Origin: Leifsonia sp. Leaf336
GTDB lineage: Bacteria > Actinomycetota > Actinomycetes > Actinomycetales > Microbacteriaceae
Direction of reading: 5' to 3'
Length of the DNA stretch: 64,000 bases
Assembly: GCF_001423695.1 (NCBI RefSeq)
Contig: NZ_LMOZ01000001.1
Coordinates: forward strand, 1,312,443 to 1,376,442
Shown here: positions 17,302-26,080 of the stretch, piece after piece
Layout: the number at the start of each line of letters is the position of its first letter
Numbering within the stretch: the first letter of the stretch is position 1
Position numbers and translations under genes: made by a program
Notes under the pieces: generated by a model
What the model was told of the DNA's origin: nothing
The model's database searches: none
What the model saw: the letters and a program-made list of their open reading frames with translations, nothing else

Positions 17302-19838
17302 CGCTGTCCCTCCGTGTCATCGGTAGCAGTGTGTTCGGTAGCCGTGCGGTCGGTGGCCGTGCGGTCGGTGGCCGCGGGGAGCGAGACCACCATCGTGAGG
17401 CCGCCTCCCGGCGTGTCCTCGGCCTCCAGTGTGCCGCCCATGCCCTCGGCGAATCCCTTCGACAGCGCGAGGCCGAGGCCGATCCCCGCGTCGTTGTCGG
17501 TGTCGCCGAGACGCTGGAACGGCTGGAAGACGGCCTCGCGGCGCTCGCCGGGGATGCCAGGCCCGTGGTCGATCACCCGCAGCTGCACCGTGCCCCCGAA
17601 CTCGCTCGCCGCGATGACGGGAGGCTGGTCGCGCGGCGAGAAACGCAGTGCGTTGCCCAGCAGGTTCACCAGGACCCGCTGCAGGAGCACGCCGTCGGCG
17701 ATCACAGCGGGGATTCCCTCGGGAAGGTCGAGGTCCACCTCGGCGGGACCGAGCCCCAGCTCGTCCAGAGCGGGCGGGATGACATCGTCGATCTCGGTCG
17801 GTGCGAGCGACACCCCGAGCACGCCGGCCTCCACCCGGCTCGCGTCGAGCAGGTTGGTGACGAGGGTCGCCAGCGCGCGGAGGCTGTCCTCCGCGGTCTC
17901 CAGGAGCGCCTCCCGGTCGGCCTCGTCGAGGGAGACGTCGGTCTGTCGCAGGGTGGTGACGGCCGCGGTCGCGGCGGCCAGCGGACGGCGGAGGTCGTGG
18001 CCGACCGCCGCGAGGAGGGCGCTCCGCACGCGGTCGGTTTCGGCGAGCGGCCCGAGTTCGCTGGCGGTGGCGGCGAGGTCCCTGTGCTCCAGCGCGGCAT
18101 CCAGCTGGGCGATGATCGCGGCCAGCAGGCGCCGGTCGGCGGCCTCCAGGTCGCGGCCCGAGAGCTCGAGCGTGCCGCGCTCGCCGACCGGCATGCGCTG
18201 CGTGTGGGCGGGGTCCGCCGGCTCTCCGTCTGTGGCGATCACTTCGTCGCCGTCGAGGAGCCGCACGCCGGTCAGGCCGAACGCCTCGCGCGTGCGGGTC
18301 ACCAGCGCCTGCAGGGCGTCTTCACCGCGGATGACGCCGCCGGCGACCGTGGCAAGGAGTTCCGCCTCGGCCGCCGCCCGTTGCGCCGCCCGGGTGCGGC
18401 GCGCGGCCTGGTCGACGACCAGGCTGACCAGCGCGGCGATGACGAGGAAGAGCACGAGCGCGACCAGGTGGGACGGCTCGGCGATCGTGATCGTGTACAG
18501 GGGGTCCACGAAGAAGAAGTCGAGCGTCAGCCCGGAGAACAGTGCAGCGAACAGTGCGGGCCAGATCCCGCCGACCAGGGCGACGATCACGACCAGCAAC
18601 TGGTAGCTGAGAACGTCGGCCGTCATCGAGTCGGAGGAGCGGGAGTTCACCAGCAGCAGTGTCAGCAGCGGTCCGCCGATCAGCGCCAGGAGGAAGCCGT
18701 AGACCTGTCGCCGCAGGGTCAGCGCGCCCCGTCGCCGGGGGAGGGGGAACCGCCCTCCCGCTCGCGAGTGGGACACGATGTGCACGTCGATGTCTCCGGA
18801 CTCCCGGATAACGGTCGCGCCGATCCCCGGCCCGGTGAGCAGCGCGGCGAGCCGGCTGCGCCGCGAGACGCCGATCACCAGCTGGGTCGCGTTCTCACCG
18901 CGCGCGAAGTCGACGAGCGCGCGCGGGATGTCGCTGCCGACCACTTGGTGGTAGCTGCCGCCGAGTTGCTCGACCAGGGCGCGCTGGGAGGCGAGTGCTC
19001 CTGGCGTGGCCTCGCGGAGGCCGTCCTGGCTGGTGATGTGGACCGCCAGCAGCTCCCCGCCGGCCGAGCGGGCGGCGATGCGCGCGCCGCGGCGCAGCAG
19101 CGTCTCGCCTTCCGGGCCGCCGGTGAGGGCGACCACGACGCGCTCGCGAGCCTCCCATTTGCCGGCGATGCCGTGCTCGGCGCGGTATCTCTGCAGCGCG
19201 GAGTCGACTTCGTCGGCCAGCCAGAGCAGGGCGAGCTCGCGCAGTGCGGTCAGGTTGCCGAGGCGGAAGTAGTTCGACAGTGCCGCGTCCACCCGCGCTG
19301 CCGGATAGACGACGCCCTCGGCCAGCCGGTCGCGCAGCGCCTGCGGTGCGAGGTCGACGACCTCGATCTGGTCGGCGCGGCGCAGCACGGCGTCGGGGAT
19401 CGTCTCGCGCTGTTGCACGCCGGTGATCTGCTCGACGACATCGTTCAGCGACTCGATGTGCTGGATGTTGACCGTCGACATCACGTCGATGCCGGCGGCG
19501 AGCATCGCCTCCACGTCCTCCCAGCGCTTCTCGTTCTGGAGGCCGGGGGCGTTGGTGTGGGCCAGCTCGTCCACCAGGGCGACCTCCGGCCGGCGGGCGA
19601 GCACGGCGTCCAGATCGAGCTCGCTGAGCTCGACGCCGCGATGCTCGACCGTGCGGCGGGGCACGACCTCCAGCCCGCCGAGGAGGGCAGCGGTGGCAGC
19701 GCGGCCGTGGGTCTCAACGACCGCGACCACTACATCCTTGCCCAGAGCCCGGAGTCGCTTGCCCTCTTCGAGCATGGCGTAGGTCTTACCGACGCCGGGT
19801 GCCGCGCCGAGCATGACCCGGAGATGACCACGCGACAT
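17298..19838 (-). CDS. kdpD: Sensor histidine kinase KdpD
   Basis: A full-length KdpD (846 aa). Order of domains: the KdpD N-terminal domain with Walker A GAAPGVGKT (11-19) and the DELAHTN segment; a universal-stress-protein-like domain (about 215-345); four closely spaced transmembrane helices (DUF4118, about 370-480); a GAF-like region; and the kinase core with His614 in GHDLRRPL and ATP-binding boxes near the end (DHGPGIPG, GIGLGLAL). It senses K+ limitation or ionic stress in known cases and phosphorylates KdpE. It starts 12 bases after ppgK with AGGAG upstream, so it is probably in a ppgK-kdpD-kdpE operon. Confidence 0.95.
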   Translation of the reverse strand: MSRGHLRVMLGAAPGVGKTYAMLEEGKRLRALGKDVVVAVVETHGRAATAALLGGLEVVPRRTVEHRGVELSELDLDAVLARRPEVALVDELAHTNAPGLQNEKRWEDVEAMLAAGIDVMSTVNIQHIESLNDVVEQITGVQQRETIPDAVLRRADQIEVVDLAPQALRDRLAEGVVYPAARVDAALSNYFRLGNLTALRELALLWLADEVDSALQRYRAEHGIAGKWEARERVVVALTGGPEGETLLRRGARIAARSAGGELLAVHITSQDGLREATPGALASQRALVEQLGGSYHQVVGSDIPRALVDFARGENATQLVIGVSRRSRLAALLTGPGIGATVIRESGDIDVHIVSHSRAGGRFPLPRRRGALTLRRQVYGFLLALIGGPLLTLLLVNSRSSDSMTADVLSYQLLVVIVALVGGIWPALFAALFSGLTLDFFFVDPLYTITIAEPSHLVALVLFLVIAALVSLVVDQAARRTRAAQRAAAEAELLATVAGGVIRGEDALQALVTRTREAFGLTGVRLLDGDEVIATDGEPADPAHTQRMPVGERGTLELSGRDLEAADRRLLAAIIAQLDAALEHRDLAATASELGPLAETDRVRSALLAAVGHDLRRPLAAATAAVTTLRQTDVSLDEADREALLETAEDSLRALATLVTNLLDASRVEAGVLGVSLAPTEIDDVIPPALDELGLGPAEVDLDLPEGIPAVIADGVLLQRVLVNLLGNALRFSPRDQPPVIAASEFGGTVQLRVIDHGPGIPGERREAVFQPFQRLGDTDNDAGIGLGLALSKGFAEGMGGTLEAEDTPGGGLTMVVSLPAATDRTATDRTATEHTATDDTEGQR

Positions 19839-19850
19839 GGGCTCTCGCTC

Positions 19851-20666
19851 CTAACTCTCGGGCGGGATGCCCACCTCGGCCGACCGCCCGCGCTCGCCGG
19901 CGTCGCGGCGCTCGCCGCGGACCGCCAGCGCCGCCGCCCCGAGGATGCCCGCGTTGTTGCGGTGCACCGCAGGCACGATCTCGGTCTTGAGATCCAGCAG
20001 CGGCAGGAAGTCCTGATAGTTCTTCGACACCCCGCCGCCGACGATGAAGAGGTCGGGCGTGAACAGGAACTCGACCGTCGAGTAGTACTTCTGGAGGCGC
20101 TTGGCCCACTTCTCCCAGGAGAGCTCCTCGCGCTCCTTCGCCGAGTAGGCGGCGCGGGACTCCGCGTCGTGGCCGTCGATCTCGAGGTGACCCAGCTCCG
20201 CGTTCGGGATGAGCACTCCGTCGTAGATGAGGGCCGAGCCGATGCCCGTGCCGAGCGTCGTCATGATGACCAGCCCGTCCCGTCCCTTCGCTGCGCCGAA
20301 CCGGGTCTCGGCGTAGCCGGCTGCATCGGCGTCGTTGACGAAGTGGATGTCGCGGCCCAGCCCCTTCTCGAAGAGCTCTTCGGCGTGGAGGCCGATCCAT
20401 TTCTTGGAGACGTTGGCCGCCGACAGCGTGACGCCATGGCTGACGATCGCCGGGAAGCACACGCCGACCGGCGCGTCCGGATCCTCGGCGGCCAGCTTCT
20501 CGACGATCTCCTTCGTGGTCTCCACGATGTCGTCGGGCTTTCCGCCTTCCGGGGTCGGCAGCTTGACCCGGTCGCTGAGCAGTTCCCCGGTCTCGAGGTC
20601 GACCAGCGCCCCCTTGATGCCCGTTCCGCCGACGTCGATTCCGATTGCGTGGTTCTGCGCGCTCAT
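19851..20666 (-). CDS. ppgK: Polyphosphate glucokinase
   Basis: A ROK-type kinase (271 aa) that phosphorylates glucose using polyphosphate or ATP. IGIDVGGTGIKGALVD near the N-terminus is the phosphate-binding loop, VNDADAAGYAE carries the catalytic Asp, and MTTLGTGIGSALIYDG plus ELGHLEIDG are typical. The polyphosphate subtype is supported by SWEKWAKRLQKYYSTVEFLFTPDLFIVGGGVSK. The ATG at 20666 is seven bases after TAGATT (plus 20674-20679), a leaderless arrangement that lies at the TetR stop codon. A longer upstream reading is not supported. Confidence 0.93.
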   Translation of the reverse strand: MSAQNHAIGIDVGGTGIKGALVDLETGELLSDRVKLPTPEGGKPDDIVETTKEIVEKLAAEDPDAPVGVCFPAIVSHGVTLSAANVSKKWIGLHAEELFEKGLGRDIHFVNDADAAGYAETRFGAAKGRDGLVIMTTLGTGIGSALIYDGVLIPNAELGHLEIDGHDAESRAAYSAKEREELSWEKWAKRLQKYYSTVEFLFTPDLFIVGGGVSKNYQDFLPLLDLKTEIVPAVHRNNAGILGAAALAVRGERRDAGERGRSAEVGIPPES

Positions 20667-20676
20667 GCCCACGAAT

Positions 20677-21282
20677 CTACCCTGCGGCGGCTCCGCCGGT
20701 GGCGAGCGGCAGGAAGACGTCATCGACGATCGAGACGATCGTCGCGTCATCGGCGGGGCCCATCCGCATCAGGAGCTCGTGGCGCAGCAGCATGAACGGC
20801 AGCTGCTCCACCATCGGCGGCAGAGTCACGCGGTCGAGCTCGCCGCGGGCCTGCGCGCGGTCGAGGAGGACGTCCAGTCCGGTGGGGCGGCCGCCGATGA
20901 GCTGATCGCGGAGGTCGGCGAGGCCGCCGTTGCCGTCTCCCAGGATGCCGTTGAAGCGCAGCATCAGCGGCACCGCCAGCTGGCTGCGGCGCTCGTTCGC
21001 CTGCCGCAGATAGTCGAGGAGGTCGTCGCGCAGGGTGCCGTGATCGGGTACCTGGATCGGCTCGGCGGCGAAATGGTGGCGGATGGCCGCGAGTGCGAGC
21101 TCGCTGCGCGTGGGCCAGCGGCGTGCGATCACCGGACGGCTGGTGCCTGCGCGCGCGGCCACGGCCTCCATCGTCAGGGCGGAGTAGCCGTTCTCGTCCA
21201 GCTCGTCCCACGCGGCCTCCAGCAGCGCCGACTCGAGCTCGGCGCCCCGCCGGCGGCGGGCGGGGGACTCGTCAAGATCCAT
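20677..21282 (-). CDS. TetR family transcriptional regulator
   Basis: A 201-residue TetR regulator. The N-terminal helix-turn-helix spans about 18-60, with TMEAVAARAGTSRPVIARRWPTRSELALAAI as the recognition segment, and the C-terminal part resembles the effector-binding TetR_C domain. It is divergent from an MFS exporter 70 bases away, the usual layout of a local repressor and its drug pump. Two similar 22-bp imperfect palindromes lie in and beside the gap; one covers its own start codon, suggesting autorepression. Confidence 0.9.
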   Translation of the reverse strand: MDLDESPARRRRGAELESALLEAAWDELDENGYSALTMEAVAARAGTSRPVIARRWPTRSELALAAIRHHFAAEPIQVPDHGTLRDDLLDYLRQANERRSQLAVPLMLRFNGILGDGNGGLADLRDQLIGGRPTGLDVLLDRAQARGELDRVTLPPMVEQLPFMLLRHELLMRMGPADDATIVSIVDDVFLPLATGGAAAG

Positions 21283-21294
21283 TTGTGCATCTTA
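21273..21294. promoter_or_regulatory. Candidate TetR operator O1 over the tetR start
   Basis: An imperfect palindrome with half-sites CAAGATCC and GCATCTTA separated by six bases. It matches the site at 21321-21342 at 16 of 22 positions, with the right half-site identical. It covers the start codon of the TetR gene (21280-21282). Confidence 0.6.
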
Positions 21295-21320
21295 TCGAAG
21301 AGAGCTATCGTGATGGTGAA

Positions 21321-21342
21321 TTAGATACATGTCCGCATCTTA
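21321..21342. promoter_or_regulatory. Candidate TetR operator O2 before the MFS gene
   Basis: An imperfect palindrome with half-sites TTAGATAC and GCATCTTA separated by six bases, ending at the ribosome-binding sequence (TAAGGAG) of the MFS gene. It lies exactly 48 bp from O1, centre to centre, and probably overlaps the exporter promoter, so binding would block transcription. Confidence 0.6.
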
Positions 21343-21352
21343 AGGAGCAGCT

Positions 21353-22810
21353 ATGGCGGAGAAGCTCGACAAGACGGTCGTCCGGACCGCGACCGCGCTG
21401 GTGATCGGCGCGCTGGCGGTCGTCTTCGACACGACGATCCTCAGCGTCGCGCTGCATACGCTCGCGATCGACCTGCACACCTCGGTCGCGCAGATCCAGT
21501 GGGTGACGACCGGCTATCTGCTGGCGCTCGCCGCCACGGTGCCGCTCTCCGCGTGGCTCCTGGCCCGGTTCGGCGGCAAGCGGGTCTGGATGGTAGCGCT
21601 GGCGATCTTCCTGGCCGGCTCGATCCTCTCGGGGCTGGCGTGGAACGCGGAGTCGCTGATCGCGTTCCGCGTCCTGCAGGGCGTCGGGGGCGGCCTGATG
21701 CTGCCCGTGATGACGACGCTGGTGATGGAGGTCGCCGGCGGCAGGCAGCTCGGCCGGGTGTCGGCCGTCATCGGGCTGCCGGCGATGGCCGGCCCCGTGC
21801 TCGGTCCGGTGCTCGGTGGGCTCATCCTGGCGCTGGGGGACTGGCGCTGGATCTTCTGGGTCAACATCCCGTTCACGGTCGTCGGCCTCCTGTTGGCCTG
21901 GCGGATGCTGCCCTCCGACCGCGGTCGCGACCCCGAGCGCCGGCTCGACGTCGTCGGTGTCGTGCTGCTGGTTCCGGGTCTCGCGGGCCTCCTGCTGGGG
22001 CTCTCGAACTCGGTGCAGCCCGGCGGCTTCGGCCGGGTCGACGCCTGGCTTCCGCTCTCGGGCGGCGCGGGGCTCGTCGCGGCGTTCGCATTCTGGGCGC
22101 TCCGGAGGCGCGGGAACGCGCTGGTCGATGTGCGGCTGCTGCGTGTGCGATCCGTCTGGTCGGCCTCCACCCTGCTCTTCCTGTCGAGCGTCGCGCTCTA
22201 CGGAGCGATGCTGCTCCTCCCGCTCTTCTGGCAGCAGGTGCGCGGCACCGACGCGCTCGGCGCCGGCCTCCTACTGGTGCCGCAAGGACTGGGAACGCTG
22301 GCCTGCCGTCCGATCGCCGGTCGGCTCATCGATCGCGTCGGCGCGCGCTGGATCGCCGTGGTCGGCTTCGCGATCGTCGCCGTCGCGACGGTCCCGTTCG
22401 CGCTGAGCCCGGCCTCCGCCGCCGACCCGCTGCTTCTCGTCGCGCTCTTCGTCAGGGGCTTCGGCCTCGGGGCCGTCACCATGCCGCTCATGGTCGCGTC
22501 GTACCAGGGCCTCGCCGGTGAGCAGATCGCGCACTCGAGCATCCTCACGCGAACGGCCCAGCAGCTCGGCGGGTCGTTCGGCACTGCGCTGTTCGCGGTG
22601 CTCCTGCAGGCGGCGGTGCAGGGCGGGGCGAGCCTCACGGCCGCGTTCGACCTGGCGTTCTGGGTGGCGTCGGCCGCCACCCTGCTCGGCGCCGGGATCT
22701 CGTTCGTGCTCCCGTCGGCCGGGGCCGCGAAGGCTGCGGTCGCATCGACGCCCGCGCCGTCACCGGCGCCGGTCACGGCAGCGTCAGGATCTCCGCGCCC
22801 TGCTCGGTGA
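21353..22810 (+). CDS. MFS exporter of the DHA2 (EmrB/QacA) type
   Basis: A 485-residue drug:H+ antiporter family protein with about 14 transmembrane helices. [10 protein letters not shown] in helix 1 is the DHA2 motif D1, [10 protein letters not shown] is motif A, and [10 protein letters not shown] in helix 5 is motif C of antiporters. The start ATG has a good TAAGGAG sequence. The divergent TetR gene is the likely repressor. The substrate is unknown. Its 3' end overlaps the convergent map gene by 38 bases (22773-22810), and the Ala/Pro-rich C-terminal tail is encoded in that overlap. Confidence 0.92.
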   Translation: MAEKLDKTVVRTATALVIGALAVVFDTTILSVALHTLAIDLHTSVAQIQWVTTGYLLALAATVPLSAWLLARFGGKRVWMVALAIFLAGSILSGLAWNAESLIAFRVLQGVGGGLMLPVMTTLVMEVAGGRQLGRVSAVIGLPAMAGPVLGPVLGGLILALGDWRWIFWVNIPFTVVGLLLAWRMLPSDRGRDPERRLDVVGVVLLVPGLAGLLLGLSNSVQPGGFGRVDAWLPLSGGAGLVAAFAFWALRRRGNALVDVRLLRVRSVWSASTLLFLSSVALYGAMLLLPLFWQQVRGTDALGAGLLLVPQGLGTLACRPIAGRLIDRVGARWIAVVGFAIVAVATVPFALSPASAADPLLLVALFVRGFGLGAVTMPLMVASYQGLAGEQIAHSSILTRTAQQLGGSFGTALFAVLLQAAVQGGASLTAAFDLAFWVASAATLLGAGISFVLPSAGAAKAAVASTPAPSPAPVTAASGSPRPAR

Positions 22811-23639
22811 CCACGAGAGTGTGCTCGAACTGGGCGGTGATGCTCCGGTCGCGGGTGACGACCGTCCAGTCGTCCGCCCACATGTCCCACTCGTACGTGC
22901 CCAGGGTCAGCATCGGCTCGATCGTGAACACCATCCCGACCTCCATCACGTCGTCGAACGCGGGCGCCGAGTCGTAGTGCGGGATGATCAGGCCCGAGTG
23001 GAAGGTCGCCCCGACGCCGTGCCCGGTGAAGTCGCGCACGACGCCGTAGCCGTAGCGCTTGGCGTACGACTCGATCGCGCGGCCGATCACGTTGACCTGG
23101 CGTCCGGGCGCGACGGCTTTGATGCCGCGGTTCAGCGCCTCCCTGGTGCGCTCGACGAGCAGCGTGACCTCCTGGGAGGCCGTGCCCACGATGAAGGTCT
23201 GGTTGCTGTCGCCGTGGAAGCCGTTCTTGTACGCGGTGATGTCGATGTTGATGATGTCGCCGTCCTCCAGAACGGTGTCGTCGGGGATGCCGTGGCAGAC
23301 GACTTCGTTGACCGAGCTGCAGAGCGACTTGGGGTAGCCGCGGTAGCCGAGGGTCGACGGGTAGGCGTCGTGCTCGATCAGGAACTCGTGGCCGATCGCA
23401 TCGAGCTCCTCGGTGGTGACCCCTGAGCGCACCGCCTGGCCGACCCGCTCGATCGCCCGTGCCGCGATCCGGCCGGACTCGCGGATCAGCTCGACCTCCT
23501 CTGGCGTGTACACGTCACCGCGGTCCGACGGCGTCGGACCGGGCTTGCCGACGTACTCCGGTCGCGGGATGCGCGAGGGGACGGGGCGCATCGCGGTGAC
23601 GCGGCCCGGGATCAGGTGACCGGCGGAATCCTTGGGCAT
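22773..23639 (-). CDS. map: Methionine aminopeptidase type I
   Basis: Map (288 aa) removes the initiator methionine from nascent proteins. The metal ligands are visible in [21 protein letters not shown] (two Asp), [17 protein letters not shown] (His) and FTIEPML (Glu), with the last Glu in QFEHT. The N-terminal extension of about 40 residues containing [10 protein letters not shown] is the kind found in actinobacterial MapB-type enzymes. The ATG at 23639 is seven bases after TAAGCT, a leaderless arrangement. Only 12 bases separate it from the start of the divergent gene. Confidence 0.95.
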   Translation of the reverse strand: MPKDSAGHLIPGRVTAMRPVPSRIPRPEYVGKPGPTPSDRGDVYTPEEVELIRESGRIAARAIERVGQAVRSGVTTEELDAIGHEFLIEHDAYPSTLGYRGYPKSLCSSVNEVVCHGIPDDTVLEDGDIINIDITAYKNGFHGDSNQTFIVGTASQEVTLLVERTREALNRGIKAVAPGRQVNVIGRAIESYAKRYGYGVVRDFTGHGVGATFHSGLIIPHYDSAPAFDDVMEVGMVFTIEPMLTLGTYEWDMWADDWTVVTRDRSITAQFEHTLVVTEQGAEILTLP

Positions 23640-23654
23640 AGGATCAAGCTTATG
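23637..23654. promoter_or_regulatory. Interlocked divergent leaderless promoters (map / 70-aa gene)
   Basis: The two start codons (minus ATG 23637-23639, plus ATG 23652-23654) flank 12 bases. Forward TAGGAT (23639-23644) is seven bases before the plus ATG. Reverse TAAGCT (plus 23647-23652) is seven bases before the minus ATG. Each hexamer shares one base with the other gene's start codon, so the arrangement is symmetric and binding at the two would be mutually exclusive. Confidence 0.6.
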
Positions 23655-23864
23655 ACCGGCGAGAACGACTACGGGATCCGCCAGGATGCCGAGCACAAGT
23701 ACTGGTACAACATGAAGACCGGCCAGGTCGAGCAGGGCTTCCTGTCGCCCGCACCCGACCGTGTCGGCCCGTTCGACACCCGGGCCGAGGCCGAGAACGC
23801 CCTCGAGAAGCTCCGCGAGAACAGCGCGAAGTGGGCGGAAGAGGACGCCGAAGAGGGCCGTTAG
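23652..23864 (+). CDS. Conserved small actinobacterial protein
   Basis: A 70-residue acidic protein with the pattern [14 protein letters not shown] followed by [16 protein letters not shown] and a charged helical C-terminus. Similar short proteins are widespread in actinobacteria, sometimes labelled SPOR-domain-like; the aromatic YWYN and the DPYPT-like GPFDTRAEA section fit a one-motif SPOR-like fold, but this is not certain. The function is unknown. It is divergent from map with an interlocked promoter, and its stop overlaps the stop of the convergent MerR gene by four bases. Confidence 0.82.
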   Translation: MTGENDYGIRQDAEHKYWYNMKTGQVEQGFLSPAPDRVGPFDTRAEAENALEKLRENSAKWAEEDAEEGR

Positions 23865-24616
23865 CCCGTACTCTTCGCAGTGCCGCCGGCCGGAGGCGTC
23901 AGTAAGTCGGCGAGATCCGCGCCGGCTCGCAGGAGCGCCTCGGACTGCTCCGCGATGCTCCGGAGCCGCCTCTCCAGGGCTTCGCGCGCCTCGCCGGAGC
24001 CGCCGGCGCCGACCAGTGCTGCCAGCACGGCCCGCACCTGCGGGATGCCGTAGCCGCCGGCGCGAAGTGCGCGGACGATCCGAGCGTCCCGCGCCGCCTC
24101 CGGCGGATACCGGCGTGCGCCGGTGGCGTCATCGCGCTCCGGCGAGACCAGGCCCTCCTGCTCCCAGAACCGCAGTGTCGAGGAACGCACGCCGAGCGCC
24201 AGCGCGAGCTCGGTGATGGTCAGCGCATCCTCGGGGAGGGCGGCAGCGTCGTGGACGCGCTCGTCGACGATGGCTTCGAGCGCGCGCAGAGCGGCCACCG
24301 TGTCGTCGCGCGCACCGGAGAGCACCACGTGCAGCGCCACGATTCGAGCGACCGCCTCGTCGAACGGGGACGCACGGAGCTCGCGCATCGCTGCGCGCGC
24401 CGCGACGGGACCGACCGCGACCGCGAGGCCGCGGTACGCGCGCAGGGCGACGAGGTGCTGCCGGCTGAACCGGCGGTAGCCGTTCGGCAGACGAACCGCA
24501 GGCGGGATCACCGCGAGCCGTTCGAGATCGCGGATCTGCTGCACGGAGTAGCCGCTCGCTGAGGCCAACCGGCTGGTCGAGAAGGACCCGCCGGCATCGG
24601 CGCCCGGATCGCTCAT
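23861..24616 (-). CDS. MerR-family regulator with two HTH domains
   Basis: A 251-residue protein that contains two MerR-type DNA-binding domains. The first (about residues 15-75) includes [19 protein letters not shown] and [14 protein letters not shown]. The second (about 135-205) includes [19 protein letters not shown] and [19 protein letters not shown] typical MerR has one HTH and then a dimerisation helix. The ATG at 24616 is chosen for the GGAGGG sequence seven bases upstream; in-frame ATG 24631 and GTG 24637 are possible. It is divergent from a DUF6194 gene that it may regulate through a palindrome at 24636-24644. Confidence 0.85.
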   Translation of the reverse strand: MSDPGADAGGSFSTSRLASASGYSVQQIRDLERLAVIPPAVRLPNGYRRFSRQHLVALRAYRGLAVAVGPVAARAAMRELRASPFDEAVARIVALHVVLSGARDDTVAALRALEAIVDERVHDAAALPEDALTITELALALGVRSSTLRFWEQEGLVSPERDDATGARRYPPEAARDARIVRALRAGGYGIPQVRAVLAALVGAGGSGEAREALERRLRSIAEQSEALLRAGADLADLLTPPAGGTAKSTG

Positions 24617-24635
24617 CGGCAAACCCTCCATAACC

Positions 24636-24644
24636 ACTTCAAGT
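24636..24644. promoter_or_regulatory. Candidate MerR operator core
   Basis: The 9-base palindrome ACTTCAAGT lies between the divergent MerR and DUF6194 genes. It resembles the ACTT/AAGT half-sites common in MerR-family operators. It sits 14 bases before the DUF6194 start, overlapping where a -10 element would be. Confidence 0.4.
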
Positions 24645-24657
24645 AGACACTCGAACC

Positions 24658-25125
24658 ATGACGATGGAACGGATTCTCTCAGAGGTCAGGGGCCTCGACG
24701 GCGTGCTCGAGCTCGCTCCGCAGGCGGGCAGCGTGTTCCCGGAGGTCTCCTGGGGCGACCATTTCTTCTACTTCGCGCCGGACGGGCAGGTGCCGACCAA
24801 CCGGCAGCCGTACGCGACGATCGTGACGAAGGACTACCCCGACGACGCCGCGTCCCGTCTCGACGCCCCCGACCGGTGGCGGCTGAACATCCACGTGGGG
24901 GCGAAGACCGCCGCCGAGCTCGTCGTTCCTGCCGGTGGAGATCCCGGCGCCGAGGTGGACTACGGCGCGGAGGACGTCTTCCTCCCGCATCCGCTCTACG
25001 GAGCCCTCGGCTGGGTCTGCGTCGTCAACCCCGGCGCGGCCACGCTCGACCGCGCCCTGGAGGCCCTGCGCGACGCGCACCGGGACGACCGGAGACGGGT
25101 CGAACGGCGGGCGACCTCCGGCTGA
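24658..25125 (+). CDS. DUF6194 family protein
   Basis: A soluble 155-residue protein. The blocks SWGDHFFYFAPDGQ, QPYATIVTKDYPDD, RLNIHVG and DVFLPHPLYGALGWVCVVNPG match the DUF6194 family, which has a YjbR-like or luciferase-associated appearance but no established function. No signal peptide or membrane segment is seen. The ATG lies six bases after GACACT, a weak form of the leaderless pattern. The divergent MerR gene is the likely regulator. Confidence 0.78.
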   Translation: MTMERILSEVRGLDGVLELAPQAGSVFPEVSWGDHFFYFAPDGQVPTNRQPYATIVTKDYPDDAASRLDAPDRWRLNIHVGAKTAAELVVPAGGDPGAEVDYGAEDVFLPHPLYGALGWVCVVNPGAATLDRALEALRDAHRDDRRRVERRATSG

Positions 25126-25137
25126 TCGGGCCGCCGG

Positions 25138-25989
25138 CTAGAAGCTGTGCTCCTCCGTCGGGAACTGCCCGCCCTTGACGTCCTCCTTGTACGCGCGCGC
25201 GGCCTCCGAGAGGACGCCCTTCAGGTCGGCGTACTGCTTCACGAACCGCGGGATGCGGCCGGTCGTGAACCCCGCCCAGTCCGTCCACACCAGCAGCTGG
25301 CCGTCGACGTGCGGTCCGGCGCCGACGCCGATCGTCGGGATGCGAAGCTCCTGCGTCACGCGCTGCGCGACGTCGGCGGGAACCATCTCCATCACGACGG
25401 CGAACGCGCCGGCCTCCTCGACCGCGTGGGCGTCGGCCAGCACCTGCGCCGCCCCCTCGCCACGGCCCTGCACGAGGTGGCCGCCGAGCCCGTGCTCGCT
25501 CTGCGGGGTGAAGCCGATGTGCGCCATCACCGGGATACCGGCGTCGACGATGCGCCGGATCTGCTTCGCGCTGCGCTCGCCGCCCTCGAGCTTGACCGCG
25601 TGCGCGCCCGTCTCCTTCATGAAGCGCACGGCGGTGTGCAGCGCCTCCTGCGGGCCGGTCTCGTACGAGCCGAACGGCATGTCGGCGACGACGAACGCGC
25701 GCTTGACCGCTTTGGCGACCGCGCGGGTCAGCGGGATGAGATCGTCGACCGTCACCGGGAGGGTCGTGTCGTAGCCGAGGACGTTGTTGCCGGCGGAGTC
25801 GCCGACCAGCAGGAAGTCGATCCCCGCTTCGTCGAAGATCTGGGCCGTCAGCATGTCGTAGCTGGTCAGGCCGGTGAACGGCGACCCCTCCTCCTTGGCC
25901 GCCTGGAAGTGGCGGGTGCGCACCCGCTTCAGCGACTCCATCGACGAGGTGAAGGGGTGGACGGAGGGCACAGGGGACTGCTCGCTCAT
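25138..25989 (-). CDS. panB: 3-methyl-2-oxobutanoate hydroxymethyltransferase
   Basis: PanB (283 aa) makes ketopantoate, the first committed step to pantothenate and coenzyme A. Conserved blocks: [37 protein letters not shown] (Mg and substrate site), [41 protein letters not shown] and [15 protein letters not shown]. Length is normal. The ATG is seven bases after TAGACT (plus 25997-26002), a leaderless arrangement. No other pan gene is adjacent. It is divergent from glnA2 and convergent with the DUF6194 gene. Confidence 0.96.
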   Translation of the reverse strand: MSEQSPVPSVHPFTSSMESLKRVRTRHFQAAKEEGSPFTGLTSYDMLTAQIFDEAGIDFLLVGDSAGNNVLGYDTTLPVTVDDLIPLTRAVAKAVKRAFVVADMPFGSYETGPQEALHTAVRFMKETGAHAVKLEGGERSAKQIRRIVDAGIPVMAHIGFTPQSEHGLGGHLVQGRGEGAAQVLADAHAVEEAGAFAVVMEMVPADVAQRVTQELRIPTIGVGAGPHVDGQLLVWTDWAGFTTGRIPRFVKQYADLKGVLSEAARAYKEDVKGGQFPTEEHSF

Positions 25990-26080
25990 GCGCCTCAGTC
26001 TAGTGACGCGTCCGAGGCGCGATTCGGCTCGTATCCGAGCACGAAGCCACTAGTCTGGGAAAGCTGACGAAAGGGGCAGG

